NCBI RefSeq assembly: GCF_002797375.1
Contig: NZ_KZ454941.1
Location: forward strand, 2,558,667 to 2,622,666
Length of the DNA stretch: 64,000 bases
Origin: Bacillus sp. FJAT-42315
GTDB lineage: Bacteria > Bacillota > Bacilli > Bacillales > Domibacillaceae
Reading direction: 5' to 3'
Shown here: positions 47,107 to 56,296 of the stretch, one piece after another
Position numbering within the stretch: the stretch's first letter is position 1
Layout: the number at the start of each line of letters is the position of its first letter
Notes under the pieces: generated by a model
Databases searched by the model: none
What the model was told of the DNA's origin: nothing
The model's input: the letters and a program-made list of their open reading frames with translations, nothing else
Program-made: the position numbers and the translations under genes

Positions 47107-47661
47107 ATGATTACAATGAAAGATATCATCCGTGAAGGGCATCCTACTTTACGAGAAAAAGCAGCGGAAGTCGTTCTTCCTGCCAGTGAAGAAGATCATC
47201 AAATATTAGCAAACCTTATTGAATATGTAAAAAACAGCCAAGATCCTGAAATCTCAGGCAAATATGGATTGCGTCCAGGTGTAGGGTTAGCCGCTCCGCA
47301 AATCGGTGTTTCAAAACGGATGATTGCGGTACAAGTGCATGATGACAACGATCAATTGTTGAGTTACGCCCTCTTTAACCCACGCATTGTCAGCCACTCA
47401 GTGGAAAAAACTTATTTAGCGACAGGAGAAGGTTGCTTATCTGTTGATCGCGACGTCCCAGGCTATGTTCACCGCTATGCCAGAGTCACCGTGAAGGGAA
47501 CCACTCTTGCAGGCGAAGAAGTGAAGCTTCGTTTAAAAGGAGTTCCGGCAATCGTATTTCAACATGAAATTGATCATTTAAACGGTGTGATGTTTTATGA
47601 TCATATTGATCCAAAAAAACCTTTCCAAGCACAAGAAGGCGCTACACCCATCGAACGTTAA
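47107..47661 (+). CDS. def: Peptide deformylase
   Basis: Metalloenzyme that removes the N-formyl group from new proteins. 184 residues, the longer Gram-positive type 2 form. Motif 1 [10 protein letters not shown] (58-67), motif 2 EGCLS (metal ligand Cys110) and motif 3 QHEIDHLNG (metal ligands His153 and His157, catalytic Glu154) are intact. ATG 47107 has AAGAAGG upstream. Divergent from pdhA. Confidence 0.97.
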   Translation: MITMKDIIREGHPTLREKAAEVVLPASEEDHQILANLIEYVKNSQDPEISGKYGLRPGVGLAAPQIGVSKRMIAVQVHDDNDQLLSYALFNPRIVSHSVEKTYLATGEGCLSVDRDVPGYVHRYARVTVKGTTLAGEEVKLRLKGVPAIVFQHEIDHLNGVMFYDHIDPKKPFQAQEGATPIER

Positions 47662-47663
47662 CC

Positions 47664-47701
47664 AAAAAACAAGCCAGCATCTACGTCTGGCTTGTTTTTT
47701 T
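47664..47701. terminator. Shared terminator between def and ykrA
   Basis: AAAAAACAAGCCAG / CTGGCTTGTTTTTT between convergent genes. Confidence 0.92.
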
Positions 47702-47705
47702 ACAA

Positions 47706-48476
47706 TTAAATAAGTCCAAGCTTCTCCAGAGCTAAAAATATGCCATCATCAGCCACGTCGGCTGTCACCATATCCGCCTGTTCTTTCACAATTGGGTGAG
47801 CATTCCCCATCGCCACACCCGTTCCTACCGCTTGTAACATTTCAATATCGTTTAATCCATCTCCAAATGCGTACACATCTTCCAACTCAAACGGAAGGCG
47901 TTCTAACATTCTCTCTATCCCCACTGCTTTTGAACCTCCTACTGGCACAATATCAAGAGAGTAAGGATGCCATCTAATGAATGTGAATTCAGGAAATTGC
48001 TCTCGATAGTTCATCTCATCCTCTTCGCTACAAAACAGTAGAGTTTGATATAAATCATTTTGTTGATAAAAATCTGGTTGAGATTCCGGGTGAGGAAAAT
48101 TCAAACTTCTGAAACTTGTTTCAATATGCGTATGTTGAGGATGATTCGATCTCATCTTTGATTCATTCATAAATACAAGTGGATGCTCTTTCTCTTTTGC
48201 TTGAGCCACTAGATTCCTTAAAGGATCGATATGTAAAGGATTTAAATAAACGGCTTCTCCTTCAAATACAACATACTGTCCATTAAAACTAATAAACGAT
48301 TCAATATTTAATTCTTTTCGCAAATCTTCAAACATAAACGGAGCTCTTCCAGTTGCAATAGCGGTGTAAACCCCTTTGTTTTGTAGCAATTTAACCGCTT
48401 CTTTTGTTCGAGCAGGAAGCTGTTTCTCATGATTTAGAAGTGTTCCATCAATATCAAAAAAAACGATTTTAGTCAT
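47706..48476 (-). CDS. ykrA: HAD-superfamily Cof-type sugar-phosphate phosphatase YkrA
   Basis: A 256-residue Cof-type (IIB) HAD hydrolase. The nucleophile motif FFDIDGTLL has Asp8 and Asp10; motif III lysine is in GGSKAVGIERML, and motif IV is FGDGLNDIEML. Substrate unknown; likely a phosphorylated metabolite. ATG 48476 has AAGGAG eight bases upstream. Same place next to def as in B. subtilis. Confidence 0.92.
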   Translation of the reverse strand: MTKIVFFDIDGTLLNHEKQLPARTKEAVKLLQNKGVYTAIATGRAPFMFEDLRKELNIESFISFNGQYVVFEGEAVYLNPLHIDPLRNLVAQAKEKEHPLVFMNESKMRSNHPQHTHIETSFRSLNFPHPESQPDFYQQNDLYQTLLFCSEEDEMNYREQFPEFTFIRWHPYSLDIVPVGGSKAVGIERMLERLPFELEDVYAFGDGLNDIEMLQAVGTGVAMGNAHPIVKEQADMVTADVADDGIFLALEKLGLI

Positions 48477-48693
48477 CTTGACGACTCCTTTTATTTCCTC
48501 TATTATTCATAAGGGCTTTCGAGTCAAAACTAACCGAATTATTACGGAAAGTCAACAAAATACACCTTATTTTACCATTAATAAAAAATGCTTTACACAT
48601 AGCATACTATACATACAGCCACCGCGACCATTTCCTGTTTTACTTTATATTTGGACAGTGTTGTGGTAAAATACAGCTAAGGAGTGATCCACT

Positions 48694-48765
48694 ATGTTAA
48701 AGAAGCTAAAGAAGAAGCTTGCAAAACAGTGGAAAGATATGCTCAGAAGAAAATCAATCGCATAA
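48694..48765 (+). CDS. Cationic 23-residue mini-ORF
   Basis: Open frame of 23 codons encoding a strongly basic peptide beginning MLKKLKKKLAKQWKDM and ending LRRKSIA, which would form an amphipathic helix. AAGGAG (48679-48684) is nine bases before the ATG, and a terminator-like hairpin (48779-48808) follows. A weak promoter (TTTATA-17-TAAAAT, -10 at 48667-48672) would place the start very near the ribosome site. It lies alone in a 500-base gap between ykrA and rpoY. I do not recognise it; it could be a real small protein, or a leader of rpoY-rnjA. Confidence 0.5.
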   Translation: MLKKLKKKLAKQWKDMLRRKSIA

Positions 48766-48778
48766 TAAAGAATGGTTG

Positions 48779-48808
48779 AGCCCTTCCTTTATGAAGGGCT
48801 GTCTTTGT
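48779..48808 (+). terminator. Weak terminator after the mini-ORF
   Basis: AGCCCTTC CTTTAT GAAGGGCT followed by GTCTTTGTGT; the stem is strong and the T-run poor, so some read-through to rpoY is expected. Confidence 0.6.
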
Positions 48809-48871
48809 GTAAAACAATAATAATTGCCCATACTAAATGCTATCTAGCTATGTGAACGCAAAGCTTAACGC

Positions 48872-48900
48872 ATGAAAAAATATTGGGCATTCTATATAAT
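48872..48900 (+). promoter_or_regulatory. Promoter of rpoY-rnjA
   Basis: Perfect -10 TATAAT (48895-48900) with a weak -35 ATGAAA 17 bases upstream; start near 48907, leader about 70 bases. Confidence 0.5.
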
Positions 48901-48977
48901 ATAAATTAACAAATGACGGTATTTATAAAAACTGGGGGACCAGTTTAGATATACATTTCGGATAAGGAGAGAATACA

Positions 48978-49187
48978 ATGATTTTTAAAGTGTATTATCA
49001 AGAAAAAAAAGAAGAAGTACCAGTACGTGAGCACACTAGAGTGCTTTATACAGAAGCAAACTCTGAACGTGAAGTTCGTCACGCATTAAAAAACCGCCCA
49101 TATAATGTTGAATTCGTTCAAAAGATCGAAAATTCTTATTTAGACTACGAAAAGCAATCTCCAAACTTTAAATTGGAGCAACTCTAA
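48978..49187 (+). CDS. rpoY: RNA polymerase epsilon subunit
   Basis: Small RNA polymerase-associated subunit of Firmicutes (YkzG), with a fold like the phage T7 Gp2 inhibitor. 69 residues, MIFKVYYQEKKEEVPVREHT at the N-terminus and LKNRPYNVEFVQ conserved. ATG 48978 follows GGAGAG. rnjA starts four bases after its stop; this pairing of rpoY with RNase J1 is conserved in Bacilli. Confidence 0.95.
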   Translation: MIFKVYYQEKKEEVPVREHTRVLYTEANSEREVRHALKNRPYNVEFVQKIENSYLDYEKQSPNFKLEQL

Positions 49188-49190
49188 CTT

Positions 49191-50858
49191 ATGAAATTTG
49201 TTAAAAATGATCAAACAGCTGTTTTCGCCCTAGGCGGTTTGGGTGAGATCGGCAAAAATACGTACGCAGTTCAATTTCAAGATGAAATTATTTTAATTGA
49301 TGCGGGAATCAAATTCCCTGAAGACGAACTGCTAGGGATCGATTATGTCATCCCCGATTATACTTACTTAGAAAAAAATGCAGACAAAATTAAAGGATTA
49401 TTTGTTACTCATGGGCACGAAGATCACATCGGTGGGATTCCTTACTTGCTTCGTCAAGTGAATATTCCTATATATGGCGGGAAGCTTGCTCTTGGATTAA
49501 TTAGAAATAAATTAGAAGAGCATGGGCTACTTCGTCAGACGACTCTTCATGAAATCCATGAAGATGATGTGATTAAATTTAGAAAGACATCGGTTACTTT
49601 CTTCCGTACGACGCATAGCATCCCTGACTCCTATGGAATTGTTGTGAAAACGCCTCCTGGGAACATTGTTCATACAGGAGATTTCAAATTCGACTTCACT
49701 CCAGTTGGAGAACCAGCCAACCTAACAAAAATGGCTGAAATCGGAAAAGAAGGCGTTCTTTGCCTTTTGTCTGACAGCACAAATAGTGAGGTGCCTAACT
49801 TCACTATGTCTGAACGTCGTGTTGGTGAAAGCATCCATGATGTTTTCCGTAAGGTGGAGGGAAGAATTATCTTTGCAACCTTCGCTTCAAACATCCATCG
49901 TCTTCAACAAGTGGTAGAAGCCGCTGTAGAAAACGGTAGAAAAGTAGCCGTTTTCGGACGTAGCATGGAAGCTGCTATTAATATCGGTCAAGAGCTAGGT
50001 TACATCCGCTGCCCAAAAAATACATTTGTCGATACGCAACAGCTGAATCGTTTACCAGCTAACAAAGTAACTATTCTATGTACAGGAAGCCAAGGGGAAC
50101 CTATGGCTGCTTTATCTAGAATTGCTAATGGTACACATCGTCAAATACAAATACAACCTGGAGATACAGTCGTCTTTTCTTCCTCTCCTATTCCTGGAAA
50201 CACGATTAGTGTGAACAGAACGATCAATATGCTTTACCGTGCAGGAGCTGAAGTCATTCACGGATCATTAAGTGATATTCACACTTCTGGTCATGGTGGA
50301 CAAGAAGAACAAAAGCTAATGCTTCGCTTGATTAAACCTAAATTCTTTATGCCGATCCATGGGGAATACCGCATGCAAAGGGTTCATATTCAACATGCAG
50401 TCGACTGTGGCGTGCCAGAAGATCATTGTTTTATTATGGACAATGGCGATGTGTTAGCCTTGAGTAGGGATTCTGCTGAGATTGCAGGAAAAATCCCTTC
50501 TGGTTCTGTCTACATTGATGGTAGTGGAATCGGCGATATCGGAAATATTGTCTTGCGTGACCGCCGGATTTTATCTGAAGAAGGGCTTGTCATTGTTGTC
50601 GTCAGCATCAATATGAAGGACTATAAGGTAGAAGCAGGTCCAGATATTATTTCTCGTGGATTTGTTTATATGCGTGAATCAGGTGACTTAATTTATGAAG
50701 CACAAAGCATGCTCAATAAACATATTCATAAAGTACTAAACAAGAAAACATCTCAATGGTCTGAGATCAAAAATGAAATCATTGATACGTTAGCTCCATT
50801 TCTTTATGAGAAAACGAAGCGTCGCCCAATGATTTTGCCAATTATTATGGAAGTGTAA
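49191..50858 (+). CDS. rnjA: Ribonuclease J1
   Basis: Metallo-beta-lactamase/beta-CASP endo- and 5'-3' exoribonuclease, central to mRNA turnover and rRNA maturation. 555 residues. Metal motif [10 protein letters not shown] (74, 76, 78, 79), [17 protein letters not shown], the beta-CASP part, SGHGGQEEQ and PIHGEYRM are present, then the C-terminal dimer domain. ATG 49191 uses the rpoY 3' end for ribosome binding (GGAG), suggesting coupling. Confidence 0.98.
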   Translation: MKFVKNDQTAVFALGGLGEIGKNTYAVQFQDEIILIDAGIKFPEDELLGIDYVIPDYTYLEKNADKIKGLFVTHGHEDHIGGIPYLLRQVNIPIYGGKLALGLIRNKLEEHGLLRQTTLHEIHEDDVIKFRKTSVTFFRTTHSIPDSYGIVVKTPPGNIVHTGDFKFDFTPVGEPANLTKMAEIGKEGVLCLLSDSTNSEVPNFTMSERRVGESIHDVFRKVEGRIIFATFASNIHRLQQVVEAAVENGRKVAVFGRSMEAAINIGQELGYIRCPKNTFVDTQQLNRLPANKVTILCTGSQGEPMAALSRIANGTHRQIQIQPGDTVVFSSSPIPGNTISVNRTINMLYRAGAEVIHGSLSDIHTSGHGGQEEQKLMLRLIKPKFFMPIHGEYRMQRVHIQHAVDCGVPEDHCFIMDNGDVLALSRDSAEIAGKIPSGSVYIDGSGIGDIGNIVLRDRRILSEEGLVIVVVSINMKDYKVEAGPDIISRGFVYMRESGDLIYEAQSMLNKHIHKVLNKKTSQWSEIKNEIIDTLAPFLYEKTKRRPMILPIIMEV

Positions 50859-50871
50859 AAAATATATCGAC

Positions 50872-50906
50872 AAAAAGGATGCAAAGAAACATGCATCCTT
50901 TTTTGG
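50872..50906. terminator. Shared terminator between rnjA and ktrC
   Basis: AAAAAGGATGCA / TGCATCCTTTTTT between convergent genes. Confidence 0.9.
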
Positions 50907-50909
50907 TTA

Positions 50910-51572
50910 TTACCCATTCATTACTCTCTTCTCAAAACGACTAATATCTGAATCAGCACCAATAACAATTAATAGATCATCTTTTTGAATAGGTTCCGCT
51001 GGGTGAGGAGAAACAATCACTTCTCTACCTCTTTTAATTGCCACAATATTAATGCCATATCGTGCTCGAATATCCAAATCTATAATCGAGTTGCCTGCTA
51101 ATAATTCATTGGCAACAATTTCCACAATGGAATGTTCGTCTGATAATTCTAAGTAATCTAACACATTATTTGAAATCATATTATTAGCAATTCGTTTGCC
51201 CATATCGCGTTCCGGATGCACCACTTGGTCAGCACCAATTTTTCTTAATACTTTTTCATGGTAGTCATTTTGCGCCTTTGCTGTAATGCGCTGCACACCT
51301 ATTTCCTTTAATATGAGCGTAGTTAAAATACTGGATTGAATATCATCTCCAATGGCAACAATTACATGGTCAAAATTCCTAATCCCCAAGCTCTTTAAAA
51401 CGGATTCATCTGTTGTATCCGCTACTACAGCATGAGAAGCAATCGAAGCAAATTCATTGACCCGATCCTCATCGACATCAATAGCCATAACTTCCATCCC
51501 TTGTTCTGCTAGCGCTCGACAAATACTCCCACCGAAACGACCTAAACCAATGACGACAAACTCTTTTTTCAC
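50910..51572 (-). CDS. ktrC: KtrC, regulatory subunit of a potassium transporter
   Basis: Cytosolic RCK protein that forms an octameric ring on the KtrD or KtrB channel and gates potassium uptake in response to ATP/ADP; the C-terminal RCK domain binds cyclic di-AMP, which closes the system. 220 residues: NAD/ATP-binding loop GLGRFGGS (9-16) and TrkA-C domain from about residue 140. The membrane partner is not in the window. ATG 51572. Matches B. subtilis YkqB, adjacent to rnjA. Confidence 0.94.
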   Translation of the reverse strand: MKKEFVVIGLGRFGGSICRALAEQGMEVMAIDVDEDRVNEFASIASHAVVADTTDESVLKSLGIRNFDHVIVAIGDDIQSSILTTLILKEIGVQRITAKAQNDYHEKVLRKIGADQVVHPERDMGKRIANNMISNNVLDYLELSDEHSIVEIVANELLAGNSIIDLDIRARYGINIVAIKRGREVIVSPHPAEPIQKDDLLIVIGADSDISRFEKRVMNG

Positions 51573-51650
51573 AAAAATTCCTCCACTAATTAAACAAAAT
51601 TCAAGCTACGTTTATTTTACCACAAATCGGAATAAAACAGCTGTTGCTTC

Positions 51651-52784
51651 TTATTTATCTTGATCAGACAAATATTGAAAATAGCTTGTGATCGCTTCTA
51701 TTGCAAAAGTAATCGCCTCTTCGTTTGGATTTAATTTCGCATGATGCAAGCCATATTCTGAGCCTACTCCGAGCCAGAACATAAGTCCTGGTATTTCCTT
51801 CAACATGTAACCGAAGTCCTCACCTGTCATTGCTTCTTTACAAACAACTAATTGAACACCTTCTTTTTCTTCCATAAAATTCATGAAACGATCCGCAACG
51901 GCTTGATCATTATTTACTTGATAATAATTACTTCCATAATCGATTCTAGCTTCACAATCAAACCCATATTCGATGCCTTTTACTAACGCTTCTATCCGCT
52001 TCTTCACCTTTTGCATCGCTTCAGCAGAAAGGGTGCGAATCGTACCTTCCATTCTAGCTGTCTCTGCAATAATATTTTGAACCGTTCCACCAGTAATCTT
52101 CCCTATCGTCACTACAGCACTATCGAGTGGATCGATATTTCTTGCTACAATCGTTTGCAACTGGGTCGTTAAGTGAGCCGCTGCAACAACCATATCCTTC
52201 GTTTCATGAGGATACGCCGCATGACCACCTTTCCCTTTTAAATCAATATATAGTTCTGATGTATTAGCAAACAATAGACCAGGTTTCGTAGCGATGGAGC
52301 CAACTGGGTATTCAGGCGCAATATGAAGAGCATAAATTTCATCCGGCATCCATTGCTGTAGCATGTCACTTTGCATCATTGGTGCAGCACCACCAGGGCC
52401 CTCTTCGGCCGGCTGAAATATAAATACTAGATCATCATTGATTTCTGTTTCTACAAAATGAGTTAACACGCCAAGACCGATACTCATATGCATATCATGA
52501 CCGCATGCATGCATCGCTCCTTCATGTGTGGAGCTAAACGGCAATTCTGTTTGCTCAGTAATCGGCAACCCATCGATGTCCGCTCGATACCCAATCGTAC
52601 GCGAGGGGTTCTTTCCTTTAATTTTCACTAATATTCCTGTTTTCCATGTGTTAATTTCCAATCGGTCTTGGGAAAGAGTTTGCAAATAATCTAATAAATA
52701 ACGCTGAGTTTTTACTTCTTGAAATCCGAGCTCTGGTATTTGATGAAGATCTCTTCTAATTTGAATGAATTGATTAATCGTCAT
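51651..52784 (-). CDS. ykuR: N-acetyldiaminopimelate deacetylase
   Basis: M20-family amidohydrolase removing acetate from N-acetyl-LL-diaminopimelate in the acetylase branch of lysine and cell-wall diaminopimelate synthesis. 377 residues, metal ligands in [10 protein letters not shown] and [10 protein letters not shown] 52784 follows AGAGGG. It is downstream of dapH, but a terminator-like hairpin (52804-52838) separates them. Other M20 functions (hippurate hydrolase) are possible in principle, but the dapH context decides it. Confidence 0.93.
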   Translation of the reverse strand: MTINQFIQIRRDLHQIPELGFQEVKTQRYLLDYLQTLSQDRLEINTWKTGILVKIKGKNPSRTIGYRADIDGLPITEQTELPFSSTHEGAMHACGHDMHMSIGLGVLTHFVETEINDDLVFIFQPAEEGPGGAAPMMQSDMLQQWMPDEIYALHIAPEYPVGSIATKPGLLFANTSELYIDLKGKGGHAAYPHETKDMVVAAAHLTTQLQTIVARNIDPLDSAVVTIGKITGGTVQNIIAETARMEGTIRTLSAEAMQKVKKRIEALVKGIEYGFDCEARIDYGSNYYQVNNDQAVADRFMNFMEEKEGVQLVVCKEAMTGEDFGYMLKEIPGLMFWLGVGSEYGLHHAKLNPNEEAITFAIEAITSYFQYLSDQDK

Positions 52785-52803
52785 ATTGCTTGCCCTCTTT
52801 TCT

Positions 52804-52839
52804 TTAAAAACAGGCGTGAGCTTAAAAGCCCACGCCTGA
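52804..52839 (-). terminator. Terminator between dapH and ykuR
   Basis: Minus-strand CAGGCGTGGGCTT / AAGCTCACGCCTG followed by TTTTTAAAG; it sits inside an apparent operon. Confidence 0.75.
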
Positions 52840-52865
52840 TCGATTCTTTAACTCACAGTAGCTTC

Positions 52866-53576
52866 TTATAGTTTACGAAGCTCCTGCATAATTTCTGTTT
52901 TAGACTTTGTTTTGTCATCGATTTGCTTAATGACTTTTGCTGGTGCACCTGTTGCTACAGAGTATGGAGGAATGTCTTTCGTTACGATCGCTCCTGCTCC
53001 AACAACAGAACCTTTTCCGACTGTAACGCCTTCTAAAATAACCGCATTCGCTCCGATTAATACATCATCTTCTAGCACAACTGGCTTAGCAGATGGCGGC
53101 TCAATAACGCCAGCAATGACAGCTCCTGCTCCTACATGACAGTTTTTCCCGACAGTCGCACGCCCACCAAGAACCGCATTCATATCAATCATTGTTCCGT
53201 CGCCAATGACAGAACCGATATTAATAGACGCCCCCATCATGATTACGACATTATTGCCGATTTCTACTTGATCACGAATAATTGCTCCTGGTTCAATTCT
53301 AGCATTAATGCCTTTAAGGTCTAGCAAAGGAATCGCTGAGTTGCGACGGTCGTTTTCAACTACATAGTCTTCAATTTTATCTTGGTTTTGTTGGATGGCT
53401 TCAGAAATTTCTGACCATTCACCGAAGACGACTCCTGATTTTCCTTCAAGGAATGTTTGAGCAGATGAGCCGAAGTCGATACCTTCTACGTCACCTTTTA
53501 CGTATACTTTTACTGGTGTTGATTTTTTACTGTTTCCAATAAAGGAAATAATCTCGTGTGCATCCATCATTTTCAT
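52866..53576 (-). CDS. dapH: Tetrahydrodipicolinate N-acetyltransferase
   Basis: Left-handed beta-helix acetyltransferase, acetyl-CoA to tetrahydrodipicolinate, first step of the acetylase diaminopimelate branch. 236 residues; the hexapeptide repeats run from about 85 to 200 ([25 protein letters not shown]). Conserved WSEI and [11 protein letters not shown]-terminal segments match B. subtilis YkuQ. ATG 53576 with GGAGGA upstream; tandem MKMM start choices are equivalent. Confidence 0.96.
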   Translation of the reverse strand: MKMMDAHEIISFIGNSKKSTPVKVYVKGDVEGIDFGSSAQTFLEGKSGVVFGEWSEISEAIQQNQDKIEDYVVENDRRNSAIPLLDLKGINARIEPGAIIRDQVEIGNNVVIMMGASINIGSVIGDGTMIDMNAVLGGRATVGKNCHVGAGAVIAGVIEPPSAKPVVLEDDVLIGANAVILEGVTVGKGSVVGAGAIVTKDIPPYSVATGAPAKVIKQIDDKTKSKTEIMQELRKL

Positions 53577-53689
53577 GTTATGTATTCCTCCTCTAACAAC
53601 TTATGTATTGCCGACGATTTCGTCTGCATTTCTTATTAATTTAACAGAGTGAAGTAAATTTCACAAGCAATTTTCACCAGATGACATCG

Positions 53690-54559
53690 TTACTGTTTAA
53701 ACTCTTCAATTACTTCAATAAATGCTTGGACTTGTCTTAACTCAAAAGCTGAGTCATACCCTAGAAGCCATGTATCCCGACGTAGAGGGCATTGATCTTG
53801 ATCAAGCAAGGGGATTTTATACACTTCACTCAATGTGCCATTTAACGTTATTTCAGGCAATATTGCATAGCCGATTCCGTTAAACGCCATTTGTCGACAT
53901 GTCTCAATTTGATCGACAATAATCGATTGTTTCGGCGCACTTTGAAATTGACGATGCCACCATTCTTGTATTTCCTGAAAGTAGGTTGAGTCGCTTTTAA
54001 ATTGAATAAACGGCTTATCTGTTGTTAATATTTCATCTACATATTTAATTTCCCGATCAACTAAAAACAGACTGTCCTCAAATAAATGAATTTTTCTCCC
54101 TTTCCAATCAGGTGTGCCGCGAATGATTCCTATATGTACTTCCCCTTCATATAATGCCTTAGAAATTTCACTGCTCCAACCGGTCATTAAAGAAATTTTA
54201 GCATGAGGATATCGTTCAACAAAACGTTTTAACACTTGCGGGAGCCAGTTTTGTCCAACAATGGATGCACAAGCGATTTTTAATGTTCCATGAACTTCCG
54301 ATTCCAATGATTGGATGCTTTCAACTACCTTTTCTCTTTTTTCCACTACTTCTTTTGAAAATTGAATAATCATTTCTCCCGCTGGCGTCAACGTTAATCC
54401 CTTTGTCGTTCGATTAAATATTCTCGTTCCCCAACCCTTTTCAATCGTTTGTAATCGTTGCGACAGCGCAGGTTGAGAGACAAATAAACGCTCCGCAGCT
54501 TTTCTCATATTCATCTCTTCCGCTAATACAGTTAGTAGTTGCGACTCTGAAAATAACAT
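53690..54559 (-). CDS. ccpC: LysR-family regulator CcpC
   Basis: CcpC represses citB (aconitase) and citZ in Bacillus, with citrate as inducer. 289 residues: helix-turn-helix at about 17-40 (AAERLFVSQPALSQRLQTIE), effector-binding domain from about 90. Gene order dapH-ccpC-cbpB supports CcpC rather than another LysR. ATG 54559 has GGGGGGA upstream. Its targets are not in the window, but pdh and pycA are in the same metabolic area. Confidence 0.9.
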   Translation of the reverse strand: MLFSESQLLTVLAEEMNMRKAAERLFVSQPALSQRLQTIEKGWGTRIFNRTTKGLTLTPAGEMIIQFSKEVVEKREKVVESIQSLESEVHGTLKIACASIVGQNWLPQVLKRFVERYPHAKISLMTGWSSEISKALYEGEVHIGIIRGTPDWKGRKIHLFEDSLFLVDREIKYVDEILTTDKPFIQFKSDSTYFQEIQEWWHRQFQSAPKQSIIVDQIETCRQMAFNGIGYAILPEITLNGTLSEVYKIPLLDQDQCPLRRDTWLLGYDSAFELRQVQAFIEVIEEFKQ

Positions 54560-54596
54560 CGATATCCCCCCAAACGTTAACCGTTTACCTTTATGC

Positions 54597-54664
54597 TAAA
54601 GACAAAAAAGCCACCCCCCTTTCACAACGCTAATTAGCATTGTATGTGATCAAGAGGGGCCTGA
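54597..54664 (-). terminator. Terminator of cbpB
   Basis: Outer GCC/GGC and CC-rich arms with an inner perfect palindrome ACAATGCTAATTAGCGTTGT; TTTTTT on the minus-strand 3' side. Confidence 0.7.
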
Positions 54665-54689
54665 CTCTATCAGACCATTTTATAAATTT

Positions 54690-55130
54690 TTATTTCAACT
54701 GATCAACATGATAGTTCAGTTGCTTTAAGATGACCCTTCTCGTCAGAATACCTTGAAACTCCCCTTCTTCATTGGTAACACACAAAAAAGGGTGATTGAT
54801 TAATAATCCAAGTGCTTTACGGAAATGATCATGGACTGTTAACGACGGCTTGTCAATTGCCATCACTTCTTCCACTTTCATATTTTCTAGCTTCTCAAAT
54901 TCAATTCTTTCCAAACCTAAAATAGCCTCTGTAATCATTGGAATACTAATTAATCCTTGCAATCGGTATTTAGCATCTAAAACCGGAATAGCTGTGTAGC
55001 CGCTTTTTGTGAGCACTAAGAGCGCATGCTCCAGATTATTCCCCGGCTGAACATGAGCGACTTTTTCTGACGAGATTATGTAATCCATTATATTTGTATT
55101 TAATACGTCCTTACTTTGAAAAGAAATCAT
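54690..55130 (-). CDS. cbpB: Cyclic-di-AMP-binding CBS protein CbpB (DarB)
   Basis: A 146-residue protein made of two CBS domains (about 10-70 and 80-140). The B. subtilis orthologue YkuL/DarB binds cyclic di-AMP; when free of it, at low potassium, it activates the (p)ppGpp synthetase Rel and pyruvate carboxylase. ATG 55130 has GGGG upstream. Located between ccpC and ykuJ as in B. subtilis. Both DarB targets' network partners, PycA and KtrC, are in this window. Confidence 0.92.
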   Translation of the reverse strand: MISFQSKDVLNTNIMDYIISSEKVAHVQPGNNLEHALLVLTKSGYTAIPVLDAKYRLQGLISIPMITEAILGLERIEFEKLENMKVEEVMAIDKPSLTVHDHFRKALGLLINHPFLCVTNEEGEFQGILTRRVILKQLNYHVDQLK

Positions 55131-55239
55131 TGAACTACCCCTTTGTTCTTTTTGTAAGCGCTTTACTCCCCAAATAATACATTACACCCTTTTTTCATTA
55201 TATCAAAGTTATCCACTTTCGTTCCATTATTAAACATAA

Positions 55240-55270
55240 ATAACCCCTGCTCATTGAATGAAGCAGGGCA
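55240..55270 (-). terminator. Terminator of ykuJ
   Basis: CCCTGCT ... AGCAGGG with a short loop and weak T-rich tail on the minus strand. Confidence 0.65.
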
Positions 55271-55279
55271 TTATATGAA

Positions 55280-55531
55280 TCATTGTTGTTTTTCTTCTTG
55301 TAATAAGTCAAAGATCTCAATTGCTGTCATATCGATATCATCAAAAGGATATTTACTTCCTTTACCATCTTTATCGTATACTTCTAGTTCAAATGTATCT
55401 TTTCCTGGAAAATATTTCACCTGACATAAAGTTTTTCCGTTCACTTCGAACAGTCGTTGTTGAACCTCGCCTGCTTCTCCGCCTTCTTGCAATGATTTCA
55501 AACGTTGGATGATTCCCATTAATTGTGACAT
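55280..55531 (-). CDS. ykuJ: YkuJ family protein
   Basis: An 83-residue protein of the YkuJ family, for which a structure exists but no function. Diagnostic parts: VNGKTLCQVKYFPGKDTFELEVYD and YPFDDIDMTAIEIFDLLQ. ATG 55531. Divergent from the glutaredoxin gene; the 180-base gap between contains AT-rich sequence without a feature that I can define. Confidence 0.88.
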   Translation of the reverse strand: MSQLMGIIQRLKSLQEGGEAGEVQQRLFEVNGKTLCQVKYFPGKDTFELEVYDKDGKGSKYPFDDIDMTAIEIFDLLQEEKQQ

Positions 55532-55711
55532 AGTATCGGTTGGCCCCTTTCATCTGTCTTTCCAATATTTATTTTGTTTTTGACCGTACATAATCCTTTT
55601 GTTATAAAATAAATAGGCAAATGAAATATACCATACATCTATTTCATATCCAACTATTTTATTTTATTTTATATTGAAAATAAGGCTTTTATGAGTTTAT
55701 AGGAGGGGAAA

Positions 55712-55957
55712 ATGTTGGCTTCTATTATTCTGTATACCCAACCAGAATGTCCGCCATGCAATATTATCAAATTATTTTTCAACGATCGTGGAGTGCGCTA
55801 TGAAGAAAGGAACCTTGCGTCTAATCCACTATTTAAGGAAGAGCTACAAATCAAGTGGGAGTCTTTATCTACTCCAACCATTATTGTAGAAAACGAAGTT
55901 ATACGAGGATTTGACATTGATAGGTTAAACGAACTTTTAAACAAACATAACCTTTAA
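55712..55957 (+). CDS. Glutaredoxin-family protein
   Basis: An 81-residue thioredoxin-fold protein with active site CPPC (Cys13, Cys16) and the cis-proline in STPTIIV near residue 50, then GFDIDRLNELL. In an organism with bacillithiol, such proteins can act as bacilliredoxin- or NrdH-like reductants; the partner is unknown. ATG 55712 with AGGAGGGG immediately upstream; TTG 55715 is possible. It is a single gene with its own terminator. Confidence 0.85.
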   Translation: MLASIILYTQPECPPCNIIKLFFNDRGVRYEERNLASNPLFKEELQIKWESLSTPTIIVENEVIRGFDIDRLNELLNKHNL

Positions 55958-55961
55958 ACCG

Positions 55962-55993
55962 AAAGGAGGTTCAACCTTGAGCCTCCTTTTTCC
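55962..55993 (+). terminator. Terminator of the glutaredoxin gene
   Basis: AAGGAGG-TTCAA / TTGA-GCCTCCTTTTT stem with T-run. Confidence 0.78.
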
Positions 55994-55998
55994 TCTTA

Positions 55999-56232
55999 TT
56001 ACCTATTGGCTATTAAATAAAATACGAAAATTAATAAAGCACCAAATCCGATAATATAGGACCAAAAAATAGGGTTTTTAATATATGGATGCTGCTGTAC
56101 AGTTTCCGGGATCGACGAATCTAAGCTTTCCTTTGCTGTCTCGTGCTGTTTAAATACCCGAACAGTATAAAATACAGACAGAAGGACTGTCACGCACCCA
56201 ACAAAGATTAAGACAATGAAAAAATCACTCAA
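55999..56232 (-). CDS. Small predicted membrane protein
   Basis: A 77-residue protein with two hydrophobic helices (DFFIVLIFVGCVTVLLSVFY and FWSYIIGFGALLIFVFYLI) joined by a polar segment rich in Glu/Ser/Gln (QHETAKESLDSSIPETVQQ). Family not recognised. TTG 56232 is the start, as GGGAG is eight bases upstream; the frame begins at a GTG three codons earlier. It follows ykuI by about 65 bases on the same strand. Confidence 0.6.
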   Translation of the reverse strand: MSDFFIVLIFVGCVTVLLSVFYTVRVFKQHETAKESLDSSIPETVQQHPYIKNPIFWSYIIGFGALLIFVFYLIANR

Positions 56233-56296
56233 CTTCAACACTCCCTATCGAGCTTCTTAACGGTAGTATTAGTTAGTCTCGTGATTTTATTCAAAA

